DNA of 64,000 bases from Knoxdaviesia capensis (GCA_001510575.1 LNGK01000008.1:4019541-4083540), one strand, 5' to 3'; counted from the first letter of the stretch, positions 1 to 12,883 are shown. The notes: generated by a model from the sequence alone, not told the origin. Numbers and translations: made by a program.

Positions 1-1975
1 GAGGATGGCAAAAGGAAAGCTACAGCGCATACCGGAAAAGTGGACAAAAGTGGACATGTCAGAAAGAACGGTGGTCTTTCGCCCGCCCACACCCCCCTCC
101 GACATCATCCGAGTTTTTTTTCGATTCTTTCGGCCAGCTGAATATGCATTTTCGGAGGCCTCCAGGTGTTGGTTATGGCAGATTACGACGGGGCCGAGAA
201 GAAGGAAGTCGGTGAAGGGTTCCAAACGGCTATGGTAGGAAAAAGTCCGGCCGTTCAGAAGATGGGAGTTATTGCCCCTTCATACTCTCTCTCTTACCGA
301 GATTACTCCCCCACATAATCATTGGGCATATGATCTCAATATATGGAAAGATATATACCGAAAGAGCCATATTGAAGCCTCAATCTGACAGCTTATTTCG
401 CTCCCAACCTCATTCGATATATATATATATCCGGATAACCGAACATACGGGGCTCATAATCCTGCTGATTTTGGTTCCAAGACCACAGGAAAAGCGGCAT
501 GCGGATACCTCTCGCGGATAGACTCAGAATCAAATCAATAGAATAAAGTTATCAGAGCTAAGTAACTTTGCTTATCAGAGAGAGTGCCGTAAATTGAGAC
601 CCTGCTGGACTGCAAACTGACAGGTTTTCCTAATCTTTCGACGGTCTCCATACGCCAACGCCGTCTCCACCAGTGTGAAATCTGCTTCCGGGGTGTCGAG
701 ACCCTGATTGCAAATCCCAGTGCCACAAAACCCTTCATCGTGAGCTTGGAAGCTTAACCACGTGTGTGTAGCGCTGAGGTGCGGGTGCCCGAAAGTTATC
801 TCCAAATCAGGCCAGCTTCGACACTCGGGCGTTTGTTGAGGGTTGTCGTTGCCGAGACTGCACGTCGAAAGAGACGGGCGACAGAAGAGGACTGCTTGAT
901 TTCCAAGGGCCATCGTCAGCGTGACGGAGGTTTCTTTCAAGGCCTCGTCTACCATGTCTGCCATGTTCATCATCTCGTCGTGGGCATGTCAGGCGATACA
1001 TCTATCAACAGTCTCGTGGCTCGTTCCATGATAAACGCCCCTGCCGAAGCTCCGAGCACCAGGACGCTCATCTACAAACGCCCGTCTGGTGGTTTCTTCG
1101 GGGTTTCCCATCTTCTAAGTCCGTGCCGGATGCCATCATACACCGCCATGCCATCCACCCCCGATCCATTATTCGTACATATCACCAATCGCTTAACAAG
1201 GTCACAGGATAGCAAGGGCGGCGATTATCAGAGGCGGGTGCTTTTTGGCAAAGCTCGGGTGCTTTACTGGAGTCTGTCGGTGGAGCATATGCACCCTGGA
1301 CGTAGCTTCGACCGGCGGCCTGTCAAATCGTGTCGTTCCCACGTAGAGCGAGAAAGAGAGTGAAAAGGCTCACCGGCTTCATACCACACTAGCTGGCGGT
1401 ATGTTGGAAACGACGTGGGGTCACTTTCGGCCGTGAATTACTCTAGCTCCTTTTCGATATGCCTGCATCTCAGTGCGCCTCTCAAACTCCTCGACCACCC
1501 AAATTATTCCACGGTTGAGGAGCTGATGCATGACATCGACACGTACCAGCCCAAGTACGTATGGTCTCGACTGAACCTTTGGGGACGGCTGGGGATATCC
1601 GGACTAGAGATTACTGGTTATCTTCGGTTTTAACCCCTCAATTCACTCGGGCACTCTTCTTGGCTTCAACCTCAACATCCTATTTAACGGCCTAACATGT
1701 ACTTATAAAATAGACTGGTATCATGCAGGTAAATGAGGCTTTGTGTCTGAGACTGGTCGACACAGACCATGGGTGACTGGTATGTTTCCAGTGGAACGCA
1801 GATACCACGATTCAGCGGTGACTCCTTGCAGCAGCTCCGGTATTCACTCTCCCATATACACTGGATCCTATATAGATATTCCAGGAAGGTGTTCCACCAT
1901 ACATTCCGAGTCTTGTCATAGCAATGCCCTCGGCTGACCGCGAACGTTGGGTCGGCCAAGTTTTCGCCACTGAAC

Positions 1976-1990
1976 AACCCTAACCCTAAA
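1976..1990. repeat. Short telomere-like CCCTAA stretch
   Basis: Two tandem CCCTAA units lie in ordinary unique-looking sequence. This is an interstitial copy of the fungal telomere unit, far too short to be a chromosome end. Similar TTAGGG-containing stretches occur at 39313-39378 and 52011-52022. It could be a chance match, a repair scar, or a Tbf1-type binding site. Confidence 0.5.
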
Positions 1991-2317
1991 CACTGCGTGA
2001 CTTCACGACCAGGGCTTCGTAGTAGGGAGCAGAACCGGCTGACCAACAAGAGAACTCAAGGCTGATCTGATTGATGATTATTTGCCACTGGAGCCACAGA
2101 GGAGTAGTCGCCCAAAAGCCCAAAAGGAACAAAAGGAGCGACATGCAGGACCCAGCCCAAAGCCCCATCACGGGGCAACCAGAGCACCCACATTGAGACA
2201 CATATACACATAAGTCCATGTATGGAGGAGGACTCGAGTGATACGGCCTAATATCAGCCCCATTGGCTGGAGGGTGGAACAGTCGGGGAAAATTCTCAGT
2301 GCAATGACTTAACTACA

Positions 2318-2392
2318 TGCACACCCTCACTCAACGGTATGTTGCACACCCTCACTCAACGGTATGTTGCACACCCTCACTCAACGGTATGT
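2318..2392. repeat. 25-bp minisatellite, three perfect copies
   Basis: A 25-bp unit beginning TGCACACCCTCACT is repeated head to tail three times (2318-2342, 2343-2367, 2368-2392) with no mismatch between copies. Perfect identity suggests recent expansion. There are no spacers, so it is not CRISPR-like. No gene is recognised within 5 kb. Confidence 0.95.
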
Positions 2393-5300
2393 CTGCTGAA
2401 CAAGCAGGACAGGATATGTAGAGGAAAACAAGCCGTGGCCGAGTGCGCTTGTGTGTGTGTGTGTGTGTTACGATCACCAACCAGAGACAGCCGAGAAGAG
2501 GGCGGGCCACCACAGTTGGAAGGACGCTTCTCCTCCCAAGGACTTGACTTGGGCCCAAGAGTGCATTGGGCTTAGCTCGAGAAAAGCGTGCAGAGGTAAT
2601 ATCTTCGTTTTCCAATGCAGGCAGGCTTCAGCCCCGAGTGTTCTCAACAGCCGTAGAAAGCAGTATGCGTACTGAGGCCAAGACCTTTCACCCACCCCAT
2701 CAGATCCATCTCGAGAGTGGGCAAGGGTGAACACACAAGTGAGCCTGGAGAAGCACAGCCAGAACTTGGCTAGAACAAGCCAAAACAGCCACCACCCGCC
2801 TGCACCAACCATTCCGGGATAGTAGAAAAGACAAAATAAAATAAACCGGTGTAAGGAAGGAAAAAAGGAAAGTAACCCAATCCCGACTGTCGGCTGCGAA
2901 GAACAGGTTACAGTTAGTCCACCATTACAACCAGCGCAACATTGTCCACATATGCCCACCGCGACCCGTCCGTCCAGCGAATCACCAGAAAACAAGAAGA
3001 AACAACGGACGTTGCTGTGGATTACGGACATAATGTTTTGGGGGGAAGTGCTTTGGCCCGGGCCTGCAAGCGGACAGTTCTCAACGTTTCCTGCTACACG
3101 GAATACCTAGTCCATCTATCTACTTATCCGCTCGTGGTCAACCGAATGCCAGGCCATTGTGTAGAGAAGCACTCGAGAGGCGATTGTTGAGGGCGGGGGA
3201 AATTGAAAACCGCGACGCGTTCCCTCCCCGAACTCCCGAAGATAGACCTGCGCAGAAAAACACGAAGAGAGAGAGAGGGAGAGGGAGGGACGGGGTATTG
3301 TTCACCATTCCATCCAAAGTCACTCTGGTGGGAATCCAGCGATAGCCGGGCTGCCCATCCTGGGAAGAAGCTGAAAAAAACTGCTGCATGGATGCGATGA
3401 GGAGTGAGTTGCCTCTCCCGACTTTTGCTTAGTTCCCAACGGAAAAGAACGGGCGTATTATATGTATTAGCAATGCAGTACAATATCTGGAGGTAATTTG
3501 GCACTCTCATATTGAGGGGAACCGACTTGGATCGGGTGTCAAGAGCGAGCGTGTGGCTGAGGACTACCGCTACGCATACGGCTTGAGTTGGACTCGAAGG
3601 ATGCCGGGCCTCTCCTGTCTGCAAACATGAGCTATCAATGCCAACTTTTGAAAGGCCAGTCTGTGGCGGGATAATGTAATTTGCTTCGAAGTCTGTTGGG
3701 AGTGTGTATGTTTGCAGAGTGTATTTCGAGTCACCTGTTGGCGTATGGTATAGAGAGTCCCGACATTGTGCATATACCATACCCTGTTACGAGATAGGCC
3801 CTGCCAGTGTATCTCTCTTCTCGGTTGTCCAATCAGCCTCAACACACGCCTTGAACTATCCCGGGCGCCTGATGGTGAACTTGGGATAGCTCACGCAATG
3901 AAGTGTAGCCGTTTCCCCCGATCCAACACACCTTGCGCGTACTAAAGCGGACCATCTGGCGGGAAATATCTTAGTCCGAAACATCACGGACCATTAGCGG
4001 CCAATTATAGAAGCACCGGATACTCGGAGTTCAAAACATTTGAGCTGCGTAAGAAGTTATCGATGCTTTGTGAGAAAGTCAGGTTGACGAGGAGCACGAG
4101 ATTGTGATTTTCCATGGTCTAAAGAGCCCTGACATCTCGTTTGCTATCCCGAAGATATAGGCGTTCTATATTATACACCCTGTAAATTGAATTTGAATGA
4201 CGTTGGGAACCTCTGCAGTGTATTATGACAATATGATTCTAATATCAACTGATATGAGCAAGAAATTATAGGAGACGCCATCGGAGAAAGCCCCAGTGTG
4301 TGCTATTCGCCTTCCAGAATCATCTTCCGTGTCAACTCGGGCAACTTCAATCGTTGCACATCCGTGCTTAGACTGTGTCATTGCAAAAGCTATAGTGGAT
4401 GCATATTATCAATTCTATCATCATTACTCGTAGCATTCCCCCTGCGCCTTACGGGCAATACAACATCACATCATGAGTTTTCCTTGGCTTGAACAAGGAA
4501 TTTACATGACCATTTTATCTCGTGATCGGGCTAGTTGAGTACGAGTATTATTCTCTATGTTCTCTTCATAGCCTATGCTTACCCCCAACGTCTAGACACA
4601 CCTGTTTCAGGAACCAAGGCCACTATAGGGTTGTGGTTACGCTTGGGATGACGAATTAGAGACACCGAATTTGAGCCTGACAGACCCGTAAACGAAAAAC
4701 AAAACAAGCAAGTGGTCCCAGGAGGCGAATTCGGGAGTCTATATAGGAACATGCTGAACTGTCAACATGTCGTGTACGTCGTGTATCCGGACGCTCCCGG
4801 GTCATATTCCGGGTGGCCCTAGGCTGGCTCCGGGCCGTGCTAGTTCGATGCGCCGAGAACACAGGCCCGAAAATCAACCCTCCCTTGTCGCTAGTGCCCG
4901 ACTGGTTCCACAAAGAGACAACCTGTGTCCCGGAGCGAAGGATACTCCCGCGGTGAACAACACCAAGCAGCCGTGTGGTTAAGTAAGAATAGACGAGACT
5001 GATTCATGCTCTGCCATCTCTATATTTTTTTCCAGACTTGGAAACCTCCCCTCACCCCGCTCTAAAGCACCCAATGTGCGTGGTACACTATATGCTCACA
5101 CAGCATCGTACGACGCCGTTAGCAGGCCGAAATCTTGTCAAATCTGGATGAGAGGGCATCCCCAGCAGCTACCCAGACATTACTCTTCATAGGGCAAAAG
5201 TGGAACCTATGCCTGGAATGTGAAATTCTCTGGAATACAGTACATACCACAGCAAACGATAAATGCCGGGCCTCATTTGCCCCTCCCCAAATGGCCACGA

Positions 5301-7428
5301 GATGGAAATCAAAGAAGAGCTTGCAACTCATACCCAAACGGTAGGGGTGTCACTCGTCGTCCGCTTTCCACCCAAACGCTCAATCTCGTCCATTTCAACG
5401 TGTTGGAATCCCGAAAAGTGTAGAATTTTGCTAGAGGGTCCAGGATACGCGGTATGGATGGTTATATGGAGAATTAATCAAAGATCTGTAACCGTCGGTT
5501 CACGCGTACGGATTTATTTGATTTTGAGAAAATATCCCACAACAGTTAGTCCCAGGAAACTCGATCACGGCCACGAGGCTTGCCATGAAGATCGATGAGA
5601 GTGATGATCAAAGCAAATGAAACATCCTGGATTTGGGTTTCGGTGTGGTTCTGCCAACAGGCGCAGCAACCCATGCCAGGGAGACCACCGTTCTTCTCGG
5701 CGTTTGTATCCCCCCTGGTCGCCGACCGGAAGGCTGTATATTCATGCTCAGTACTATTGACCCCTAAAGATTACTCACTACCTCATGAGAGTGGTGATCG
5801 AGCACCAACATATAAACGAACACCCGTTCCAACGTCAATGGGCCTCGAGTCAGCATGCAGACAGAGGCTTGAGCTGCCTAGTGAACCCCTGCTCAAGAGT
5901 AACATACGATGCTCCTAAGTAATGCCGCGGAGCTAAACCAGGTTGGCCGGCCATGAACTACCCTGGTTTAATAGAAAAAAATGTATATATATAAAATAAC
6001 TGATACCCGGCTGGATGGCACGCTATACCACCCTAAAACCGCGCTCATCGAGCTGTAAGGTCGTGGGTAGCTGCAAACTCTAACTAGTGGCTCATCGTCT
6101 CATCCAATATCCACTGAGCTTGCATCTCAATCTCTCTTCGCTTTGGACCTTTCCTTTCAGGTATTCGCATTCCCCCCCCCCAATCGGCGAGAGAGGGCCC
6201 TTGCCCCGTGTCCCGGAACCTTGGACGTCCCGCTTTACCCACCACCAGCTGGAAAATATACACATATATATATGGGGGGGCAGTATATCGGCTAAGGTAG
6301 TGCCCAATGCACAGCGGCCGCCAATTGTTTGACTTTCGTGCACTGGCATTGAGCTCGCCCTCGTAAGATACCGGACCGGAGCCGGTGGAGCTAGTTTCGA
6401 CCAGGCTTTATGCGGTGCTAGGCTTCGAAATAATAGAGCCTGGAGAATGATCGACGACCGGCGCGCATTCAATCCTTGTTGGTGGATTAAATGCCAGTGT
6501 GGCGCCCCGGGGCACAGACCTGAAGCGCAGGTTCCAGGGCACCTGAATAATGAGCTGAGAGCAGACGGCCTTTTGGGGCCATTGCGGATCCTCATGAACG
6601 TTGCCGCTCGGATTTATTGTCACCTGTCTATTGGATATCCGCATACGTGTCGTAGCCGAGCTTTCATGGTTCGGGAGAAGTCAACCTGAACGCGATATGA
6701 CAGGACTCGGTCGTGGCTCTAACGAGGGAGGCTATGCAAGGAAGATTCCAGCTCGATGTGTGGATAGAGCCAAACTAAGGTGGGAAACCACGGGGGAAAG
6801 ATCTCTGGAGTTATTCTGGACTCCGAAAGCTACCTGGCTAAGCTGTACCTGTTACATCTACCTGTACGCATTACAGGTATGGGAAGACAGAAGACGTGTT
6901 TCTTTTTTGTCCCCTACTGCCAAGGCTCGTACAATCAAGATATGCACGCCAACGAGTCTCACCACCAGTGCACAAATCTCAGACGCCCACACCCACACAG
7001 AGTCCCAGAAAAGCCCAAACAGATAGAGAGAGCTGGCACCAGGGCTTGGGTTCCGTGGTTGACCGTGCCGTCCAACACCACCCTGAGGCTGCACGTAGCC
7101 GAATGCGGGAAAGGCCGGACAACTGAACTGTGAGCAACGGGGTTCAAACCGAGAGTCTGGATGCAAGACGACACTCACTCTGTGTATCTTTCTTCCGACC
7201 TACTGGACTTCTATGCAGTATGATGGTATCGAAGGTACTGTACTGTCTCGGGGTTAGCGGGAAGTCCTATCACATCGACACGCGTTGCCTTTCTGCTGTC
7301 CGGACATAACGAGTTGCTTTCCCCTATCCAATCTCCCGCTCTCCACACACTTTATCCCACGCCCACATGCCTTGCTTAGAACTTGCACATGTATACCTAA
7401 CTCTGCATCACCACATATGTATGGTAGG

Positions 7429-7446
7429 GTACAGTATATACTGTAC
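7429..7446. repeat. Perfect 18-bp palindrome GTACAGTATATACTGTAC
   Basis: The 18 bases are identical to their reverse complement. The half-site GTACAGTA/TACTGTAC recurs in other intergenic stretches of the window (7236, 13584, 13656, 18629, 23727, 23819, 27668). The palindromic form suits a dimeric DNA-binding protein or a short cruciform, but no function is shown by sequence alone. Confidence 0.8.
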
Positions 7447-7870
7447 ATAGAACGCATCACGGCCTTCCGCTCGTCCATCTGCACAAGATAATCATCATTT
7501 CTTTTTGTTCTGTCGTCATAGTCTGCTCTTTTTTGCTGGTTCATTCGTTGTCCGGTCCGGAATGTGGGTGGTGAATGTATGGGTAAAAGTCAGCCTCACC
7601 AGATTTTAAGCAACCAAGAAAAAAACACACACACAGACGTTGATCCCAACCAGCGAACCCCCAAACATGGCGGTCTTAACATGAGCTCTTGGGCATTTCA
7701 GTTCAAGCGAGGCTGCCTCATTATTGCGGAGCCTTGATACTGAAGTTTTTGAGCCTTCGTTCGTCTCACTATCGCACCTCAATTTGCAAACCCTTGAAAC
7801 CCAAGCCCGTGCTCTCCAGCCAGAGTAATATGCGGGAGCCAGATGAAGATGGGATGACCAGTGGAGTCCG

Positions 7871-8578
7871 TCATCGACTTGGAGTATCATTTATTCCCCG
7901 CCCACAACTGGACGTCCCTACACTACTAATATCTTGACTTTCCATCCCGTCCCCTCGTCTGCCGGGATGGCCCAGGCAATATCGAAGTGCTCTTTCCACG
8001 GTGTGAATATGAGGGAGATGAGAGTAACAGCCACCGAAACTCGAAGGTTGGTTGCGCAGGTAAGGAGCAGAGGGTTTGTTGAAACATCTCCCCAAAGATG
8101 GGGTGACACTGCCAAACCCTTCTGGAGGGGAGGGGGAGGCATCATCATATGTTGGGAGATTCCGGCTGGGGACGAGCGGCTGAAATGGTACATGGTCCTC
8201 TCGGTCACAAAATATGTCTCGCACCAGTAATATCTGGCACACCTGCCCTGGTCCAGCAAGAATGTGACAGAGTTGGGCAAATTGGCATGTATCTGGTCGC
8301 CAGCCTGCAGATATAATACGAACAATCTCTCGTTATCAGGGTTGGAGACCTCTCTTGAATAGACGACTGAGTCTTCTATTGGCGGTCCAATATGGAGAGA
8401 GATGAACAAGCCAGGACCCAATGCCCTCGTCTTGGAGTGTCTTGTGATCTCGCCCAACACCGGCATATGTATGCATGAACTCAGGGGCTGCCACGCATGT
8501 AAGTGCAGTGAATAGGAGAGCAGAAGTGAGTGGAAGCCACAGTCGGAAGATGAAGAAAGAAAAATTGTGGTGATCCAT
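7871..8578 (-). CDS. Candidate secreted cysteine-containing protein (hypothetical, two-exon model)
   Basis: I do not recognise this protein. The ATG at 8578 opens a frame whose first ~30 residues read like a secretory signal: hydrophobic core LWLPLTSALLFTALTC followed by VAAP. A TATA-like element lies about 55 bases upstream. Joining exon 8350-8578 to 7871-8304 removes a 45-nt segment that begins GTCTCC and ends CTGCAG, with a CTGAT-type branch site; it gives 220 residues with eight cysteines after the signal. Against it: the donor is weak, codon use is unlike the clear genes nearby, and an overlapping frame on the same strand (7918-8673, ATG start, 251 residues) is also open and equally unrecognised. 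The model is my inference. If real, it would be a small secreted protein of effector or cell-wall type. Confidence 0.2.
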
Positions 8579-8631
8579 ATGCCCTTTGAATGCACGAGCC
8601 ACCCTTCTTCACACTGCGCTCGTTGGATGGG

Positions 8632-8646
8632 GTGTATATATATAGG
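8632..8646 (-). promoter_or_regulatory. TATA-like element upstream of candidate secreted-protein gene
   Basis: On the minus strand this reads CCTATATATATACACC, about 55 bases before the ATG at 8578. It could place a start site with a very short leader. It only means something if the candidate gene at 7871-8578 is real, and AT runs also occur elsewhere in the block. Confidence 0.25.
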
Positions 8647-8985
8647 CAGTAAGTCGGTCTGAGAAGGGAACATGTATGGTTTATCGCCGCCGACAGAGTG
8701 AGAAACGAGGGGAAAGCCACCGCCAACACGAAGAATGCACTCTGGGATCCCTCAACAAACACGAGTCGGACGACACAGACATGAGATGTGAAAGCCCGAG
8801 CCTTCTCGGACCAGAGAGAGAGAGAGTGTGTGTCCCAAAGCATCAACTCACATATCCAGTTATCCGAAGGTGGTGTTGCATGTGCCGTGAAGATGAAGCA
8901 TCCATCAGCTACTGAGTGATTATCAGGTCTGTGAACATGCAGGCAGGAAAATCAGAGAAGTGTGTGCAGCAGGCGTGGCATGGTG

Positions 8986-9102
8986 TTTTCTTCTTCTTTT
9001 TTTCTTCTTTTTTTCTTTTTTTCTTTCTTTTTTTTTTCTTCTTTTTTTTGCTTCTTTTTTTTGCTTCTTTTTTTCCTTTTTTTCCTTTTTTTCCTTTTTT
9101 TC
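8986..9102. repeat. 117-nt near-pure pyrimidine (T/C) tract
   Basis: All but two bases are T or C on the plus strand. It includes four TTTTTTTCC-like units at its 3' end and two GCTTCTTTTTTT units. Long homopurine-homopyrimidine DNA with this mirror symmetry can adopt triplex (H-DNA) structure. The matching purine strand is open in several frames, which explains the Lys-rich open frames here; these are not genes. Confidence 0.9.
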
Positions 9103-9410
9103 GGTTTCTTTTCCGGTGTCTTTCGCAATGTGACGTTGAGATATGCAGCATACCATTCCTATGCACCTTATATTAATTTGCATTTGGTGCTGAAAACCGA
9201 AATGGACTGCAAATCTCTCATACTGTATCACACCAGGGGTGGGTCGTCATCTCTATACTGTAGAGACTTTCTGCGGGTACAGCTCGTATGGAATTTTCCT
9301 TTGCGTCCCCTGTTTTGAATGCCGTCACCCATTCGGTATGAGAAGGCAAGCGAGAAATGCAAGAGACGAGAACTCTGCACAATAATTGAACAAACCCCCC
9401 TCCCCCTCCC

Positions 9411-9465
9411 AAAAGAAAAAAAAAATAAAAAAAAATAAAAAAAATAAAAAAAAATAAAAAAAAAA
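9411..9465. repeat. A-rich tract with T at about 9-10 base spacing
   Basis: Runs of eight to nine A are separated by single T residues with a period near 9-10 bases. Phased A-tracts of this type are expected to be curved or stiff and to exclude nucleosomes. It lies 300 bp from the T-rich tract at 8986-9102, to which it is roughly complementary. Confidence 0.85.
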
Positions 9466-11575
9466 CCAGCTCAACCAAGACACCCAAATCCCCCGCCAAG
9501 ATTGCTACACAGGACGTAGCATCCGGAAACCGCAAGCTGTTCGCTTTCCTGCATAATCAGTGCTGCACTGCACTGGTACCGGAGGACGTGCGGCGAGTGC
9601 ATTATCTCATCGTCTGAGCATACATATAGCCTGCTGTGCTCGAACAGAAAAGCCAGCTCTGGTCGGTTGGAATGTCGAATACAAAATCCGGTTCACACTG
9701 GGAGGGGAGCCACTCACACCTGGCAGTTCGTGCTGTAGCAGATGCAACGCTTTTTAATTGTGAAGGGTAAGGCACCCAGCAGCAGAATTGTGGACATCCT
9801 GTGGATGCCATGTTACACCTGAAGGGAAACGAACGAGTCTTAGCATATCATTCCTGGTGAATCCTTCATCCGAGCATTTTTCTCGTTTGCCGCCTCCCTC
9901 TCCTCCTTTGGTGGGGGGGAAGGGGGGGGAAATGCCGGAGGAGAGACAGCTCATTGTATGGGCTATAGCCGTGTATGTATGGGCGGTTCTTTTTTTCCCC
10001 TGGTCCGGTTGTGGTAGTTATCTCGTCAGCGCAAGCGTTCCCTTCTTTTCAAACCACCACGAGCTTACCTGTGCTAGCCTTCCCCCCGCGGATGAGGCTC
10101 GACATATCAACTTCAAGCTTCAAGGGGACGCACGTCTAGGCCCTGAGGGAACATTATCATCCCATGTTTTTTTTGGGCTTCAGCACACCAGCGCTACTCC
10201 CACGTCCAGGGATGCGAGAAGCGATTGACGAGGCTTTAGCATGGTGAGCAAGTGAGCGCTATCGGGAACCCCAGTTCTTTGAGGCGAACTTTTGGGCATG
10301 CGTTACGTAGGGCCAACCGGACAAGCATCTGCTGCTATTCACGAGCCGACGGGTCGAAACGAGCGAGGCCACTGGAGCACTCCGGAAAGCCAGTCATAGC
10401 TCCGGAAGGCGAAGCGAAGCTTCAGCTAACCAAGGGGCCTAAAAGAACCCCAACGCAGCACGATGGAGGGCGATGGGTCACCCTGAGTTCTGGCAGGCCG
10501 GAATACCAACCAATCCCAGGATCTGCTCCCACTTTGGATGTATCTGGTGTGTGTCCCCGTAAAGGCAAAGCACTTCATTCCACTTTTCTCTCTCTCTAGC
10601 CGTCGATCGTTTGCTCTAGCCGAGGGCAAGAAAAAAGGGCCCTTAAATCGGAGTCTTTCTGTCGTTAGTGTCATCCCCCTTCTGTCTCTCTCGTGCTTTA
10701 TTTCCTCGGGTCGATGGCCTAGACTTGCTTGGCCTCTTCGCCCTCTGGCCCCGCCCGGAGTCGGATGGTGTGTTGCGGTTCTGCTGGATGGACCCCAAAC
10801 TAACTGGGGATGGTCAGCGAACATGACGATTCTCACTTGTTTTTTTATCCGGCTGGCAAGACGCAGGAGAAAACAAGCCTAAGAAGCTGGATCAAACAGG
10901 GGGGAAAAAAAGAAAACAGGAACGCTCCAGACTAGTCGGGAGGAAAATGTGATATATCAAGGAGGACAATTCGATACAGCCTCACGAACGAACTCCAACT
11001 CTCTCGGAAGGAAAATGGCATTCTATATCGAAGTCTTCCGTAATCGGGCGATGGAAAAGGAACGAAAACACAAAAGCGTTCTTTTTACATAATATCACAC
11101 ACACCCACATTTTTCATATCTATCGGCACAAACCCAGCCGCATGCACACACGAATCACAGTCTCAACAGTGTACATTACGTACCGTACAAACGATCACGA
11201 CAGCATTTGATGGAGAACAAAAACAGGTTCGCCTACAAAGCCTGGGCCCCGGGACTAAAAACAACCAAAGAGGGAGAAAAAAAACAAAAAGAGGGGAAAA
11301 AGAGCGAAAGGTTCAACGGGAGCTAAGATGACGACTGCGAAAAATGGCTACAACGACAGGAAATAGCGCCGCGTGCAAAAAGGAAGAATAATGTGACCTT
11401 GTCTAACCACGCACGCCCCCGCTGGGAGCTGGGGTGTTGAGAGTGAAAAGAAACGCGCCACGAGTCACGTCTTGGTGATAGGAAGAGCGAGGGGAGACGA
11501 GGGCAAAAGAGAGGGGCAGAGCGAGGAATTGAGAAAGCGGGTGGCGGAAATTTCAGGGAATACTCATATCTCTAT

Positions 11576-11576
<1 letters not shown>

Positions 11577-11622
<46 letters not shown>
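11577..11622. repeat. GA dinucleotide microsatellite
   Basis: About 22 GA units with one A insertion near the start. The only open frames across it are repetitive. Confidence 0.95.
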
Positions 11623-11626
<4 letters not shown>

Positions 11627-12001
11627 ACCTGCAGACAGCCATTCGATGCTGCATGCTTGACCGAAGCCCAAATGTGTTAGCGGATGAGGAGCCCGGTGTG
11701 GACCCGAACAGTATCTTCCGGCTTTGGACATTTCCCGGATCCTGGGAGCGTTTAGGCCGAGGGAGGAAAGGAGGGAGGCTCAGACGACCACCCCCAACGG
11801 CTGCGTATCCCACACACCCTCCGAGATGCGTCCTCTTCCCCTCTCGCCATCCGAGACAAAGACACAAAAGGTTCTCGCGTGGCCAAGGTGCCAGGCCAAA
11901 AGAAAAAGAAACCAGAACAAATGATCAGGGGGGGCTTCTCCGGCTTTCCGAGTCCTTCGAGAACAAAGGGCCGGCTACAGACGATCTGGCGTGTTTGGCT
12001 T

Positions 12002-12002
<1 letters not shown>

Positions 12003-12059
<57 letters not shown>
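12003..12059. repeat. GT dinucleotide microsatellite, about 28 units
   Basis: An uninterrupted GT run of 57 bases, the longest perfect dinucleotide array in the window and probably length-polymorphic between strains. Confidence 0.97.
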
Positions 12060-12060
<1 letters not shown>

Positions 12061-12883
12061 TATCTCCAAAAGATGAAACATTGGAGAGTGAAGTTAGAGA
12101 GATCACAAGCTCGACTAGTGGCGGGGGAATCGCATATATCGAGAACTTTTGAATAGGCCAAGTGTCGAGTACGCCGTCTGGACGCGTAGGGTTAGAAGTC
12201 CTGAACATCATACACACAGTCATAATGGTTGGGAAATGGCGCGTAGATTGCAGCCAGGTTTGTGCAATTCAATTGAAAAAGAACATCGTCTGTTCGTGCT
12301 TTGACTTCGGCCTTTCTTTCTTGCGCATTCTCGTCATAAGACGAGGCCCACTCAGGATATCCGGGAAATCGTTTGCGGAGTTTCGCCTAGTCCTCCAAGA
12401 TAACAGAAATCGCCCTCATGAATCTTGCCTTTATCCTTCCTCTCCTCGTGTGTCTGTCTCCACTACTACTTTCACCAACCGTGGTATCCGACATCTCCCT
12501 AAGATCTCCGGTGCTCGTAAACGTATAGCTGTCTGCTTCACGGTTGCCCAGAATCCATCCCACTGCATCTACCTATCACGTCGCTATCGACACGTTTAGG
12601 GAAAGCCGCCGGTCTTCCATGTGAAAGACAGCTGCAGGTACTTAGCGTTGGACACTTACGTCGGCACTTGAAGCGCACAATCAACACACAAAAGAAAGCG
12701 AGCCCAGTATTTCCCACCAAGCCTATCGTGGTGTTTCCATTAGCCCCAAGATTCGTCAAGCAACTTTATCGAGTAACTTTTTTCCCTGGCCCAGTTTTGC
12801 CGGTAAGGGAATGGCCTCGGAAAAAAAACCAGTCTGCCCCTTGAACTATTTTCGAGGTCAAACATAGAGCAAGCCATTTGGGA

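Larger units (their letters stand above)
1..7870. other. Intergenic block, no recognisable gene
   Basis: No open frame here resembles a protein family I know. The longest frames (for example 764-1363 plus, 575-973 minus, 3124-3780 minus, 6092-6595 minus) overlap open frames on the opposite strand, lack the C/G-rich third positions of the real genes in this window, and have no convincing intron signals. The minus-strand frame 575-973 is somewhat protein-like but unrecognised. Structured elements are a 25-bp tandem repeat (2318-2392), a short telomere-like stretch near 1976, a GT run near 2450, and TACTGTAC-type palindromes at 7236 and 7429. I saw no tRNA, rRNA or transposon signature. Confidence 0.6.

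Noticed and set aside
1976..1990. Chromosome end
   Set aside because: Only two telomere units, internal to the window, with unique sequence on both sides.
2318..2392. Possible CRISPR-like repeats
   Set aside because: Copies are directly adjacent with no spacers, and the window is eukaryotic.
7120..7160. tRNA-like T-arm (GGTTCAAACC)
   Set aside because: No matching acceptor stem, D-arm or anticodon arm can be placed around it.
8909..9231. Lys-rich and Phe-rich open frames over the pyrimidine tract
   Set aside because: Pure product of the T/C repeat.
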